A stretch of DNA of 46,008 nucleotides, taken from contig CAIUUO010000063.1 of assembly GCA_903902325.1 (NCBI GenBank), positions 1 through 46,008 of the forward strand. The letters are read 5' to 3'. This document shows positions 1 to 7,703 of the stretch, piece by piece. The notes under the pieces are model-generated. The model was not told where the DNA came from, did no database searches, and saw nothing but the letters and a program-made list of their open reading frames with translations. Origin of the DNA: an uncultured Bacteroidia bacterium (GTDB lineage: Bacteria > Bacteroidota > Bacteroidia > Bacteroidales > Prolixibacteraceae). Both the position numbers and the translations under genes were made by a program. Within the stretch, counting starts at the first letter, position 1, and each line of letters begins with the position of its first letter.

Positions 1-1
1 A

Positions 2-370
2 CTTGATGGTAACATCCTGGAAAGGAAAGGCAGGACTTCGATCACAGCTACAGATACCCATCCTGCATTGCTGCACGAAGACGTCATGATCATTTACAAA
101 AATGGGGATGGAATTCCTTCAAAGGCAGTCTATTTTGACAATGAAAAGCATGTTATCAATTACGAAATTGCCTATGCTGATGATAAAATTGTGCTGACAA
201 GCGAAGCGAATCCATCCATGCCGCGTTTCAGGCTGATTTACGAAAAGCTGGGAGAAAAAGGATTGAACATCCGTTTCGAAATGGCCATGCCCAATGCGCC
301 TGAGGAGTTTAAAATGTACCTTGAGGGGAAAAATAAAAAGGTGAAAGAGTTGTCGGAAATGCCGAAGTAA
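2..370 (+). CDS. 3' end of an unrecognised protein (5' truncated by window edge)
   Basis: The frame is open from base 2 to a TAA at 368-370, so at least 122 residues of a C-terminus are present and the true start lies outside the window. A TTG at base 68 could start it but nothing supports that, and the reading frame upstream of it codes for a normal-looking polar stretch. The peptide alternates charged and hydrophobic residues in short stretches, as in a beta-rich domain, and ends in a lysine-rich tail (KNKKVKE). I see no membrane segment, catalytic motif or cysteine. I do not recognise the family; a lipocalin-like or similar beta-barrel domain is a guess from composition only. Confidence 0.6.
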   Translation, partial: LDGNILERKGRTSITATDTHPALLHEDVMIIYKNGDGIPSKAVYFDNEKHVINYEIAYADDKIVLTSEANPSMPRFRLIYEKLGEKGLNIRFEMAMPNAPEEFKMYLEGKNKKVKELSEMPK

Positions 371-412
371 AGCACTTAGCTATTGGCTATTAGTTATTAG
401 AATATTTTGCGG

Positions 413-482
413 GATACGGGTTACGAGATACGGGTTACGAGATATGAGTTATGAGATATGAGTTATGAAATATGAGATAAGA
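413..482. repeat. 14-bp tandem repeat, five copies
   Basis: Five head-to-tail 14-mers. Copies 1 and 2 read gatacgggttacga, copies 3 and 4 gatatgagttatga, and copy 5 is degenerate (aatatgagataaga). The two sub-types differ by transitions at the same positions, which suggests duplication of each type. It lies between two convergent genes and has no coding potential. Confidence 0.85.
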
Positions 483-507
483 GACAATTTTGATAAGCGC
501 GTTCTTT

Positions 508-541
508 ACTTTTTCCTTTATCCTTTATCCTTTTTCCTTTA
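508..541 (-). repeat. ctttatcc-type repeat overlapping the GNAT stop codon
   Basis: A pyrimidine-rich run on the plus strand built of ctttatcc / cttttttcc-like units. Read on the minus strand it is aaaggataaaggataaagg and directly follows, and includes, the TAA stop (539-541) of the acetyltransferase gene. Related copies lie at 1251-1284, 31859-31892 and 38799-38819, all at the 3' end of minus-strand genes. Confidence 0.7.
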
Positions 542-1015
542 TTGCCCAATGATCAATTCTAAATATGGATAGATCGGATCCTCAAAGCCATATTTCCTGT
601 ACAGTGGTTCACCGTCTTTTGAACAGTGAAGAGAAACTTTGCTTACACCTATCTTCTTTGCTTCCTTTAAAAGTTCTTCAAGAATTCTGGAAGAAATCCC
701 TTTTCTGCGGTATTCAGGTAGTGTATACATGTTGAGGATATCGCCTTCCAGATAGGTAGATTGGTTGAAATCACCAGGAATTTTTTTAAGGATCATTCCA
801 CCGTAGCTCACAACCTTTCCTTCATATTCGGCAAGCAAGGCAAAAAAACTGCCTTCCAGCATGGATTGTTTAAAGTAAATCTGAAGATTCTGCTGCAACT
901 CTTTTTTATATGCCTCGGGTCTGTCGCCCTGCATCTCCGCCAGGTAGTCGATCCTGGCTGCAGTCATCAGGGGAATGTCAGGTTCCCCGACCTTGCGGAT
1001 TTTTACTTTTTCCAT
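539..1015 (-). CDS. GNAT-family N-acetyltransferase
   Basis: A 158-residue single-domain protein with the GNAT fold. The strand before motif A is followed by the acetyl-CoA pyrophosphate loop YRRKGISSRILEELL (about residues 101-115, an R-x-x-G-x-G/A type signature), then KVSLHCSKDGEPLYRKYGFED, the usual C-terminal motif where a Tyr precedes the YGF turn. The length is typical for a stand-alone GNAT enzyme. The acceptor substrate cannot be told from sequence. It is cytosolic, with no signal peptide. It stands alone on the minus strand between repeat-filled spacers, and its stop codon sits inside a ctttatcc-type repeat. Assignment to the superfamily is secure; the exact function is open. Confidence 0.9.
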   Translation of the reverse strand: MEKVKIRKVGEPDIPLMTAARIDYLAEMQGDRPEAYKKELQQNLQIYFKQSMLEGSFFALLAEYEGKVVSYGGMILKKIPGDFNQSTYLEGDILNMYTLPEYRRKGISSRILEELLKEAKKIGVSKVSLHCSKDGEPLYRKYGFEDPIYPYLELIIGQ

Positions 1016-1076
1016 TCTTACAAGTTACATATTAAGAGACTTTTTAGATTTAATAATTTTCTTTTTCAATTAAGAT

Positions 1077-1160
1077 TCTTTGTGATACCTTAGTGTTTTT
1101 GTGTCTTAGTGGCAAAAAAAATAGCCACTAAGTCTCGAAGGCACTAAGGTATCACAAAGA
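1077..1160. repeat. Long inverted repeat (hairpin), ctttgtg/cttagtg family
   Basis: The outer arms 1077-1095 and 1142-1160 are perfect 19-bp complements, the inner arms 1105-1113 and 1124-1132 are perfect 9-bp complements (cttagtggc / gccactaag), and the loop is an A-run at 1114-1123. It lies between the 5' end of the GNAT gene and the 3' end of the lipase-like gene, both on the minus strand. It could act as a bidirectional transcription terminator or be a dispersed repeat of the kind common in Bacteroidota spacers. Confidence 0.8.
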
Positions 1161-1250
1161 AAACCCCAAACAGACTCGAATATTCTAATTTTAAACAGTT
1201 TCAAAAAGTTGTGAGAAAATCAAGATTTTAGCATCTTAACTTTAGTATTT

Positions 1251-1284
1251 TTACTTTTCCCTATTGCCTTTTTCCTTTATCCAT
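1251..1284 (-). repeat. Diverged ctttatcc-type repeat
   Basis: Pyrimidine-rich plus-strand run with ctttttcctttatcc at its core, 10 bases past the stop of the minus-strand lipase-like gene. It resembles the copies at 508-541, 31859-31892 and 38799-38819 but is more degenerate. Confidence 0.5.
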
Positions 1285-1294
1285 CCTGTTAAGG

Positions 1295-2530
1295 TCAATT
1301 GCCTTTTATGACCAGAAACCGACTCATGAAATTGATCAGCGACGGGGCGCTTGCCGCTCCGTGGTCCATGCCGGGCAGGGGAATATAAGTTACGGGAAGC
1401 GAAGGATCCAGCTTCATTAATTCATTGTAAAGATTTTGTGTCATCAGCGGCGTCACATCTGTATCAGATTGTCCATGTGTCAGGATCAGTGGAGTTTTAA
1501 TCTTCCAGGCAAACACACTGCTGGCAGTCAGGGCATCAAGCATCCCTTTGTATTTTGAGCTTGTATTAAAATTTGCGCGGAAATCAGCAGTAAACAGTTG
1601 TGGCATGCTGTATGTCAACTGATCATTGATGGCACTGCCGCTGTTGATCCCGTTAAACAGCCCGTCAATGCGGGAGGCGTAAGGATCGTTGAAAATATCA
1701 GAATAGGGGTTTGCAAAGGCATTAACGGACTTGAACCCCTTCATGATGTACGCAATGTAATAGGGTTGAGGATAATAGGAAGCCGTTACGACTGTTTGTG
1801 TGATTAGCGGCAGGTTGTACGGACCAGCCCCGCATCCGACTGCCTTCAGGTTAAACTCACTGCTGTAGCTTGTTTCTATTGCCTTGTGAAGCTGTAATGT
1901 CGACAAGCCACCCTGCGAATATCCCATGATGTAAAGATCCTTCGAGAGTTTCAGTTTAAGATCAGATTTATTGGCCATCTCCTTCACTGCCCTGAAAAGA
2001 TCCAGAATTGGACCAACTGTAGCATCCATCTGCAGGTAAGGATGAAAGACTTCCGTGGAGGACCCAAACCCGAGGTAATCAGGTATAACCACAACAAATC
2101 CTGTGGCGGCAAATCCTGTGATCAGCTGTTCGGTGTAGCTGCTGGCATTCAGGGATGGGGCATCTGCGTAAACAGTATTTGTTCCGTTCTGAAAACTCAG
2201 GAGTGGATAAGTCCCTCCACCATCTGGGATACACACCAAACCGGAAGCGATCAGTTTCTTTGTGCCAAGTGTGGTATTGTATCTGACCGAATAGACGGTC
2301 GCACCATATTTTACGAATGGGAGGATTCCGGCTACGTCGGGATACATCGATTGAACTGGGCTAAATAGGCTGTTGACACTTGCTGCAGTCATCGTTCTGA
2401 TAACAGTAGAGCTGACCAGATATTTATCGGCTATCTGTTCCGCTGGAGCATCACCACTGTTTTTTGTACAGTTTGAGACGGTGATCGCAACAAAAACCAG
2501 AAGTGACAGGAAGTATATTTTACGCATCAT
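1295..2530 (-). CDS. Secreted alpha/beta hydrolase, secretory-lipase-like lipoprotein
   Basis: 411 residues. The N-terminus is a lipoprotein signal (hydrophobic stretch, then VSNC, with Cys near residue 21), so it is probably lipidated and exported. The body is an alpha/beta hydrolase of the secretory lipase type: an opening YSVRYNTTLG segment, VVIPDYLGFGSS, the nucleophile elbow GYSQGG (Ser near residue 203), an acidic residue in HGQSDTDV (near 353) and the catalytic His in GMDHGAA (near 390). All three triad members are present in the right order. The start is an ATGATG pair, so it may be one codon shorter. A carboxylic ester is the likely substrate; lipid, xylan acetyl or feruloyl esters are all possible. 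Confidence 0.85.
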   Translation of the reverse strand: MMRKIYFLSLLVFVAITVSNCTKNSGDAPAEQIADKYLVSSTVIRTMTAASVNSLFSPVQSMYPDVAGILPFVKYGATVYSVRYNTTLGTKKLIASGLVCIPDGGGTYPLLSFQNGTNTVYADAPSLNASSYTEQLITGFAATGFVVVIPDYLGFGSSTEVFHPYLQMDATVGPILDLFRAVKEMANKSDLKLKLSKDLYIMGYSQGGLSTLQLHKAIETSYSSEFNLKAVGCGAGPYNLPLITQTVVTASYYPQPYYIAYIMKGFKSVNAFANPYSDIFNDPYASRIDGLFNGINSGSAINDQLTYSMPQLFTADFRANFNTSSKYKGMLDALTASSVFAWKIKTPLILTHGQSDTDVTPLMTQNLYNELMKLDPSLPVTYIPLPGMDHGAASAPSLINFMSRFLVIKGN

Positions 2531-2671
2531 AAGGGAGAATTAAGAAATAAGAATTACAAATTACAAATGAAGGAGGATTATGAGATACTCATTCCACTGA
2601 AAATTCTAGTAGACCCATCCTTTCCCTTTTTACGCACGTTGATTAATTTTGGTTTTAATGTGTCAAAAAAA

Positions 2672-2762
2672 TTCACGCAAAGGACACAAAGACAATCGCA
2701 AAGAAATATTGCTGATCAAGCTCTTTGCGATCTCCGACTTTACTTAGCGTTCTTTGCGTGAA
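2672..2762. repeat. Inverted repeat of the gcaaag family
   Basis: Outer arms ttcacgcaaag (2672-2682) and ctttgcgtgaa (2752-2762) are perfect complements; inner arms atcgcaaag (2695-2703) and ctttgcgat (2723-2731) are too. The sequence between the arms is also loosely repetitive (acacaaag, actttac). It lies in the spacer between two minus-strand genes, upstream of the lipase-like gene and past the stop of the acyl-transfer fusion gene. It is related to the copy at 30187-30261. Confidence 0.8.
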
Positions 2763-2791
2763 ACAAAAACTATATTCTAAACAAATACCTA

Positions 2792-5278
2792 TTAAATCTC
2801 CTTTGAATTTTTGTCCACAGTTTCGGCTATCTGCGTTTTGACCTTCAAATTCAGTTCTTCAGGTGTCATCCCCGAAGGTTCGACAGGGGGTAAAAATGCG
2901 ACGATTATTTTTGAACCAGTCTTTATCTTTTTCCTACCCGACGACATGGCTTCGTAGGCACCTGAAATCGCTACAGGCAGGATCGGAATATTTAATTCCG
3001 CACTCAGAATGGCAAAGGTTTTTTTGAAATCACCTATATTGCCGGTAGTGGTTCGCGTACCTTCAGGGAAGATCAGAATCTTTTTCCCAAGTTTGACCAC
3101 TTCGGCCATTTTATGTATCGACTCTTTCAAGTCTTTGGTGAGATCCATGACAATTACATTGGTTCGTTTGGCTGCAAATTGGCGCAATTTGCTTTTGACA
3201 TGGTCTTTCTTGGCATAGGAGTAAGTTTCCTTCAGTGTTTTTTTGTCCAGGCAGGAGAGGACAAGAAAAGCATCCAGTTTGGTTTGGTGGTTAGGGACCA
3301 TGAAACAGGGCCCTTCAGGGATGTTCTCCGTACCGACCACCTTAAATTTGAAAAATAGGCTGAAGAAACCTCTTACAGACGAAACGATAAATTTTAACAG
3401 GAACGAGGATTTGGGTAAATCAACGGGAGCGCTCTCCTTTAAATTTCCCGACCAGGAGGAGCTTTCCTCCTTATGAAACAGTTTGTTTGCCCCAATATAT
3501 TCAGCGATTTTAGAAATGGATGGAAATTTCAGCAATTGTTCTTCGTCAATTTTGATGCCAAAAGTCTGTTCAATCCAATCGATCAGGCTCATTTTCCCCA
3601 TAGAATCCATGGCAATATCAAAAACGAGATGGTCGTCGGGTGAAATATCCAGGTCAACCTGGCTCTCGATGAAACTTTTGACAGCCAGATATTCTGCGCT
3701 GACGGGATCTTCGCTCCTGGTTTTTTTGCCTTCAGTATCCTCAATCAGTTCCTCAAGTTTGAAGCGTTGCAACTTGGATAAACGGGTTCTAGGCAGATCT
3801 GTCTTTACCAGGGTAAATTGCATGATTCGTTTGTAAGAACTAAGCTCCGTATTGAATGTGGAAATTACTTCATCCCTGAAATAGCCGACGATGTCAGTTA
3901 TATCATTGTCAGTCAGGAAAATATAATCAGGAACGATGACAGCATGCAACATCTCCTTGTGCATGAATACACCCGCTTCCTTGATGGCCTTGGTGTAGAA
4001 TTCAAGTTTTTGTTCAATTTCAACAGGATTGATATTTTTCCCGTTCGGGAGTACGATGATCTCCTTCTTACGACCAGTAATATACAGGAAACCCGCGTCG
4101 TCAAAACGACCGAGATCACCTGTATATAGCCATCCGTCCTTCAGGACTTCTGCTGTTTCTTCCGGACGATTGTAATACCCCTTCATCACATTGGGCCCCT
4201 TGGCTACAATTTCTCCGTCCCATATTTCAACGGTCATTCCTGGCAAGGCCTGGCCTGTTGATCCAATCTTTACCTTACCGGGACGCGGGAAAGTAATCAT
4301 TGGAGCAGCTTCCGTCATACCAAAACCCTCCAGAATTTCAAATCCGATAGCATAGAAGAAATTCCCAACCTCCTTGTTGAGGGCTGCTCCGCCTGCGATC
4401 ATAAATTTCAGATGACCACCTAATCCCTGATGAACTTTTTTGAAAAGAGTCTTGCCCAGTTTCCTGCTTTTGGTTGCATATACCAGTTTCAGGAAGGTTC
4501 TAGCCAGCAGACTTTTATTGATTTTTGCCATGAGTCCCCGGTAAATCAACTCATATAAACGCGGTACACCGATGAAAACGGTCACAGAGTTGTCCGCGAG
4601 GGTCTTCATAAGATCAGAGGATTGCATGGATGGCGATACCACGGTAGTACCTCCTGAAAAGAAGGTTACCATCAAGGAACCAACCAATGGAAAAATGTGA
4701 TGAAGGGGCAATAATACCAGTACCTGGCTTTCGTTGTGGAATATTTTTGCATTAACAACAGCCCGCATGTTGGCTATCAGATTGGTATATGTGAGCATCA
4801 CTCCTTTGGGACTGCCAGTAGTACCGGAAGTGTAAATAATAACCGCCGTAGTTTCGTTGTCCTCCGGACCAAGCCATACAGAAGGATCCTGAACATTCAA
4901 AGGAGAGTGATTTTCAAAACAGATAATTTCTGGCCGGTATTTACTTTTTTTCTCTACTTTGGCATAGGCTTCTTTCATGCCCTCGCTGATGAAAAGCAGT
5001 TCGGGCTTACAGTCATCCAAAATATAGGCCACATCCTCGGCCGATGCCATAAAATCGACTGGCACAGCAATGCAATTGTTTTGCAATGCCGCATAAAATG
5101 CGAAGAACCATTCGACCCTGTTTTCGGAATAAATGGCGACTTTAGAATATCCTTTGGTATCGAACAAAATGGCATATTGTTGGATATTCTGAAGAAGCTG
5201 ATGATAAGTAAAATCTCCCTGTTGGGAAATAATCGATTTCTTATCAGGATAGCTCCTGCAAATAATTGGTTCTATCAT
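2792..5278 (-). CDS. Three-domain fusion: acyl-CoA/acyl-ACP synthetase + acyl carrier protein + PlsC acyltransferase
   Basis: 828 residues with three domains. (1) An AMP-forming acyl-activating enzyme, about residues 1-510, with the P-loop YTSGTTGSPKG (near 150), the GFGMTEAAP motif and the YTGDLG/GRKKEII hinge. (2) A phosphopantetheine carrier domain, about 530-600, with the attachment Ser in DSMGKMSL (near 559). (3) After a hydrophobic linker (about 620-645), a PlsC-type 1-acylglycerol-3-phosphate acyltransferase with the HxxxxD motif NHQTKLD (near 665) and FPEGTR (near 738). Inference: a fatty acid is adenylated, may be loaded on the built-in carrier, and is passed to a lysophospholipid or glycerol-phosphate acceptor at the membrane. 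E. coli Aas joins PlsC and synthetase in the reverse order, and to my knowledge has no separate carrier domain between them. The gene stands alone. Confidence 0.9.
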   Translation of the reverse strand: MIEPIICRSYPDKKSIISQQGDFTYHQLLQNIQQYAILFDTKGYSKVAIYSENRVEWFFAFYAALQNNCIAVPVDFMASAEDVAYILDDCKPELLFISEGMKEAYAKVEKKSKYRPEIICFENHSPLNVQDPSVWLGPEDNETTAVIIYTSGTTGSPKGVMLTYTNLIANMRAVVNAKIFHNESQVLVLLPLHHIFPLVGSLMVTFFSGGTTVVSPSMQSSDLMKTLADNSVTVFIGVPRLYELIYRGLMAKINKSLLARTFLKLVYATKSRKLGKTLFKKVHQGLGGHLKFMIAGGAALNKEVGNFFYAIGFEILEGFGMTEAAPMITFPRPGKVKIGSTGQALPGMTVEIWDGEIVAKGPNVMKGYYNRPEETAEVLKDGWLYTGDLGRFDDAGFLYITGRKKEIIVLPNGKNINPVEIEQKLEFYTKAIKEAGVFMHKEMLHAVIVPDYIFLTDNDITDIVGYFRDEVISTFNTELSSYKRIMQFTLVKTDLPRTRLSKLQRFKLEELIEDTEGKKTRSEDPVSAEYLAVKSFIESQVDLDISPDDHLVFDIAMDSMGKMSLIDWIEQTFGIKIDEEQLLKFPSISKIAEYIGANKLFHKEESSSWSGNLKESAPVDLPKSSFLLKFIVSSVRGFFSLFFKFKVVGTENIPEGPCFMVPNHQTKLDAFLVLSCLDKKTLKETYSYAKKDHVKSKLRQFAAKRTNVIVMDLTKDLKESIHKMAEVVKLGKKILIFPEGTRTTTGNIGDFKKTFAILSAELNIPILPVAISGAYEAMSSGRKKIKTGSKIIVAFLPPVEPSGMTPEELNLKVKTQIAETVDKNSKEI

Positions 5279-5546
5279 AGTTAGTCGTTTTAGTAACAGA
5301 AAGAGATCCGTATCGTATTAAATAAGAAACCTGAAGGAATTATGCCTTGAGGTACTGATGGCATCAGGGTTTGACCAATGCTATACAAAGTAAGAAATTA
5401 TTGGCATCAAAACCAAAAACAACACTTCAGAGATCCTATTTAGTAAAATAGTAAGCTATTTTCATCCATTAATTTAAAAGGTTTGATATTTTTACTTAAA
5501 ATCTGAAGACTAAGGAAAACATTAACAAACTAAATCACGACTCCAA

Positions 5547-7442
5547 ATGGAAAACAACGACGAAAAAAAGATTTTTCCACCTTCTCAAGCTGTTATTGAT
5601 CAGGCAAATGTGAAGGAATACGACAAATTGTATCAATATTCGCTTGACCAGCCGGAAGCATTCTGGGCTGAACAGGCAGAACAATTATCCTGGTACAGGA
5701 AATGGGATAAAGTTCTGGATAAAAGCAATCCTCCTTTTTTTAAATGGTTCGAAGGTGCAAAAACGAATATCATTCTGAATGCGATTGACCGCCATCTTGT
5801 CTCCGCGACAAGAAATAAGCTTGCCGTGATCTGGGAGGGTGAGCCGGGCGATTCCAAAACCTTTTCCTACCATGCCCTGAACCGTGAGGTTTGTCAGTTT
5901 GCCAATATCCTGAAAAGTATGGGTGTTAAAAAGGGAGATGTCGTTACCATCTATATGCCTCAGATACCCGAACAGCTTTTTGCCATGCTTGCCTGCGCCA
6001 AGATAGGCGCAGCTCACAGTGTGGTTTACGGCGGTTTCAGTCATGAAGCGCTTGCCGACCGTATCAACGATGCAAACAGCCGGGTCGTTATCACCGCAGA
6101 TGGCGGATACCGCAGGGGCAAAGTGGTGGAGATGAAAAGTGTTGTCAATAAGGCAATGGAACTTTCGCCCACCATGGAAATCTGCATTACGGTGAAACGC
6201 ACAGGTACTGATGTTTACATGGAAAACGACCGTGATTACTGGTACCACGATTTGAAATCATTGCCCATCGCTTCCAATAAATGCGAAACGGAAGAGATGG
6301 ATGCTTCAGACATGCTCTTTTTGCTCTATACTTCCGGTTCAACAGGAAGACCCAAGGCATTGGTTCATACCCATGGTGGATATAGCGTTTATACGGCTAC
6401 TACCCACAGGATGGTGTTTGACATCAAGCCCGAAGACCGTTACTGGTGTGCAGCCGATCCGGGATGGATCACGGGTCACAGTTACATCGTGTATGGCCCG
6501 CTGATCAATGGTTCTACCATCATGCTGTATGAAGGAGCTCCCAATCACCCCTATCCCGACAGGTGGTGGAAAATGGTTGAAAAATATGGAATCAATATTC
6601 TTTATACCTCACCAACCGCCATCAGGGGTTTGATGCGTTTTGGCGACTCATGGCCCAATAGAAACGATATCAGCTCTTTAAGGCTTCTGGGTTCTGTTGG
6701 GGAGCCCATCAATGCCGAAGCCTGGAATTGGTTTCACAAGGTGGTTGGCCGGGGCAATTGTCCGATCATGGATACCTGGTGGCAAACAGAAACAGGCGGA
6801 TTTGTCATTGCACCATTGCCCATCACCACACTCAAACCCGGTTCTGCCACCAAGCCGTTTTTTGGCAATGATCTGGCCATCGTGGATGACGCCGGCAAGG
6901 AAGTGCCTGCAGGAGAGGAAGGTACCCTCGTGATCAAGACGCCATGGCCAGGGATGGCTAAATCCGTTTTCAATGATCCGCAAAGATTCATCGATACCTA
7001 TTGGGCAAAGTACCAGAAACAGGGCTGGTACCATACTGGCGACTCTGCCAAAAAAGATGCCGATGGGTATTACTGGATTATCGGCCGCAATGATGATGTG
7101 ATCAAAGTAAGCGGGTACCGCCTTGGATCCGCAGAAATTGAAGGCGTGATGGCCCGTCATCCGGCTATTGTCGAGTCGGCTGCCATTGCTTTGCCTCATA
7201 ACCTGAAAGGGAATGCCATTCATATTTCGGCTGTTCTGCGCACTAATTACCAGCCAAGCAAGGAACTGGAACATGAACTGATGATTCATATGGAAGAACA
7301 CCTTGGGAAAATTGCCCGACCCGAGACCATCCAGTTTGTCGATGCATTACCCAAAACAAGAAGTGGCAAGATCATGCGCAGGCTGCTCAAATCAAGGGCA
7401 TTGGGACTTCCGGATGGTGATCTCAGCACCATGGAAGAGTAG
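5547..7442 (+). CDS. acs: Acetyl-coenzyme A synthetase
   Basis: 631 residues, close to the usual size of about 650 for acetate-CoA ligase (AMP-forming), which makes acetyl-CoA from acetate, ATP and CoA. Visible marks are the N-terminal ACS segment with YRKWDKVLD, the P-loop LYTSGSTGRPKALVHTHGG, the acetate-pocket region ending in DTWWQTETGG, the hinge YHTGDSAKKDADGYYWIIGR and the catalytic lysine in PKTRSGKIMRR near the C-terminus. The WWQTETG motif separates acetyl/propionyl enzymes from long-chain synthetases such as the one at 2792-5278. Propionate is an alternative substrate. The gene is transcribed away from the fusion gene; the 268-bp divergent spacer must hold both promoters but I find no clear match. 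Downstream lies the 8-bp repeat array. Confidence 0.97.
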   Translation: MENNDEKKIFPPSQAVIDQANVKEYDKLYQYSLDQPEAFWAEQAEQLSWYRKWDKVLDKSNPPFFKWFEGAKTNIILNAIDRHLVSATRNKLAVIWEGEPGDSKTFSYHALNREVCQFANILKSMGVKKGDVVTIYMPQIPEQLFAMLACAKIGAAHSVVYGGFSHEALADRINDANSRVVITADGGYRRGKVVEMKSVVNKAMELSPTMEICITVKRTGTDVYMENDRDYWYHDLKSLPIASNKCETEEMDASDMLFLLYTSGSTGRPKALVHTHGGYSVYTATTHRMVFDIKPEDRYWCAADPGWITGHSYIVYGPLINGSTIMLYEGAPNHPYPDRWWKMVEKYGINILYTSPTAIRGLMRFGDSWPNRNDISSLRLLGSVGEPINAEAWNWFHKVVGRGNCPIMDTWWQTETGGFVIAPLPITTLKPGSATKPFFGNDLAIVDDAGKEVPAGEEGTLVIKTPWPGMAKSVFNDPQRFIDTYWAKYQKQGWYHTGDSAKKDADGYYWIIGRNDDVIKVSGYRLGSAEIEGVMARHPAIVESAAIALPHNLKGNAIHISAVLRTNYQPSKELEHELMIHMEEHLGKIARPETIQFVDALPKTRSGKIMRRLLKSRALGLPDGDLSTMEE

Positions 7443-7444
7443 AT

Positions 7445-7572
7445 AATTCGACAATTCGACAATTCGACAATTCGACAATTCGACAATTCGACAATTCGAC
7501 GATTCGAGAATTCGACAATTCGACAATTCGACAATTCGACGATTCGACAATTCGACAATTCGACGATTCGAC
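7445..7572. repeat. 8-bp tandem array (aattcgac)n, 16 copies
   Basis: Sixteen uninterrupted 8-mers start two bases after the acs stop codon. Twelve read aattcgac exactly; the others are gattcgac or gattcgag. The array then passes into a looser gatttg/aatttg-rich stretch up to about 7640. The unit contains TCGA and nearly aattcgaatt; it is not a CRISPR, since there are no spacers. Spurious reading frames run through it because 8 and 3 are coprime. Short relatives lie at 13195-13226 and 21236-21259. Confidence 0.95.
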
Positions 7573-7703
7573 AATGTGGAGATGTGCTGATTAGCTGATT
7601 TGTCAATTTGATGATTTGAAAATTTGAAAATTTGAAAATGAAGGGATCTCAATAGTTGAATTCAACAATTCAAACAATATAAACATTTCAAACAATTGAC
7701 CTT

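Noticed and set aside
761-1093. 110-residue plus-strand frame opposite the GNAT gene
   Set aside because: It is a shadow of the acetyltransferase coding sequence on the other strand; no motif or start signal.
2567-2761. 64-residue plus-strand frame rich in QRTQRQSQR
   Set aside because: It is a translation of the gcaaag inverted repeat and its flank.
5284-5546. Promoters of acs in the spacer before it
   Set aside because: TATTTTTAC at 5487-5495 resembles a -7 box but no -33 partner is visible; too weak to list.
7445-7572. Possible CRISPR array
   Set aside because: Units are 8 bp and directly adjacent, with no spacers and no cas genes in the window.
7286-7652. Minus-strand reading frames with periodic ELSNCRIV peptide through the aattcgac array
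   Set aside because: They are translations of the 8-bp repeat, with a 24-nt peptide period, not genes.
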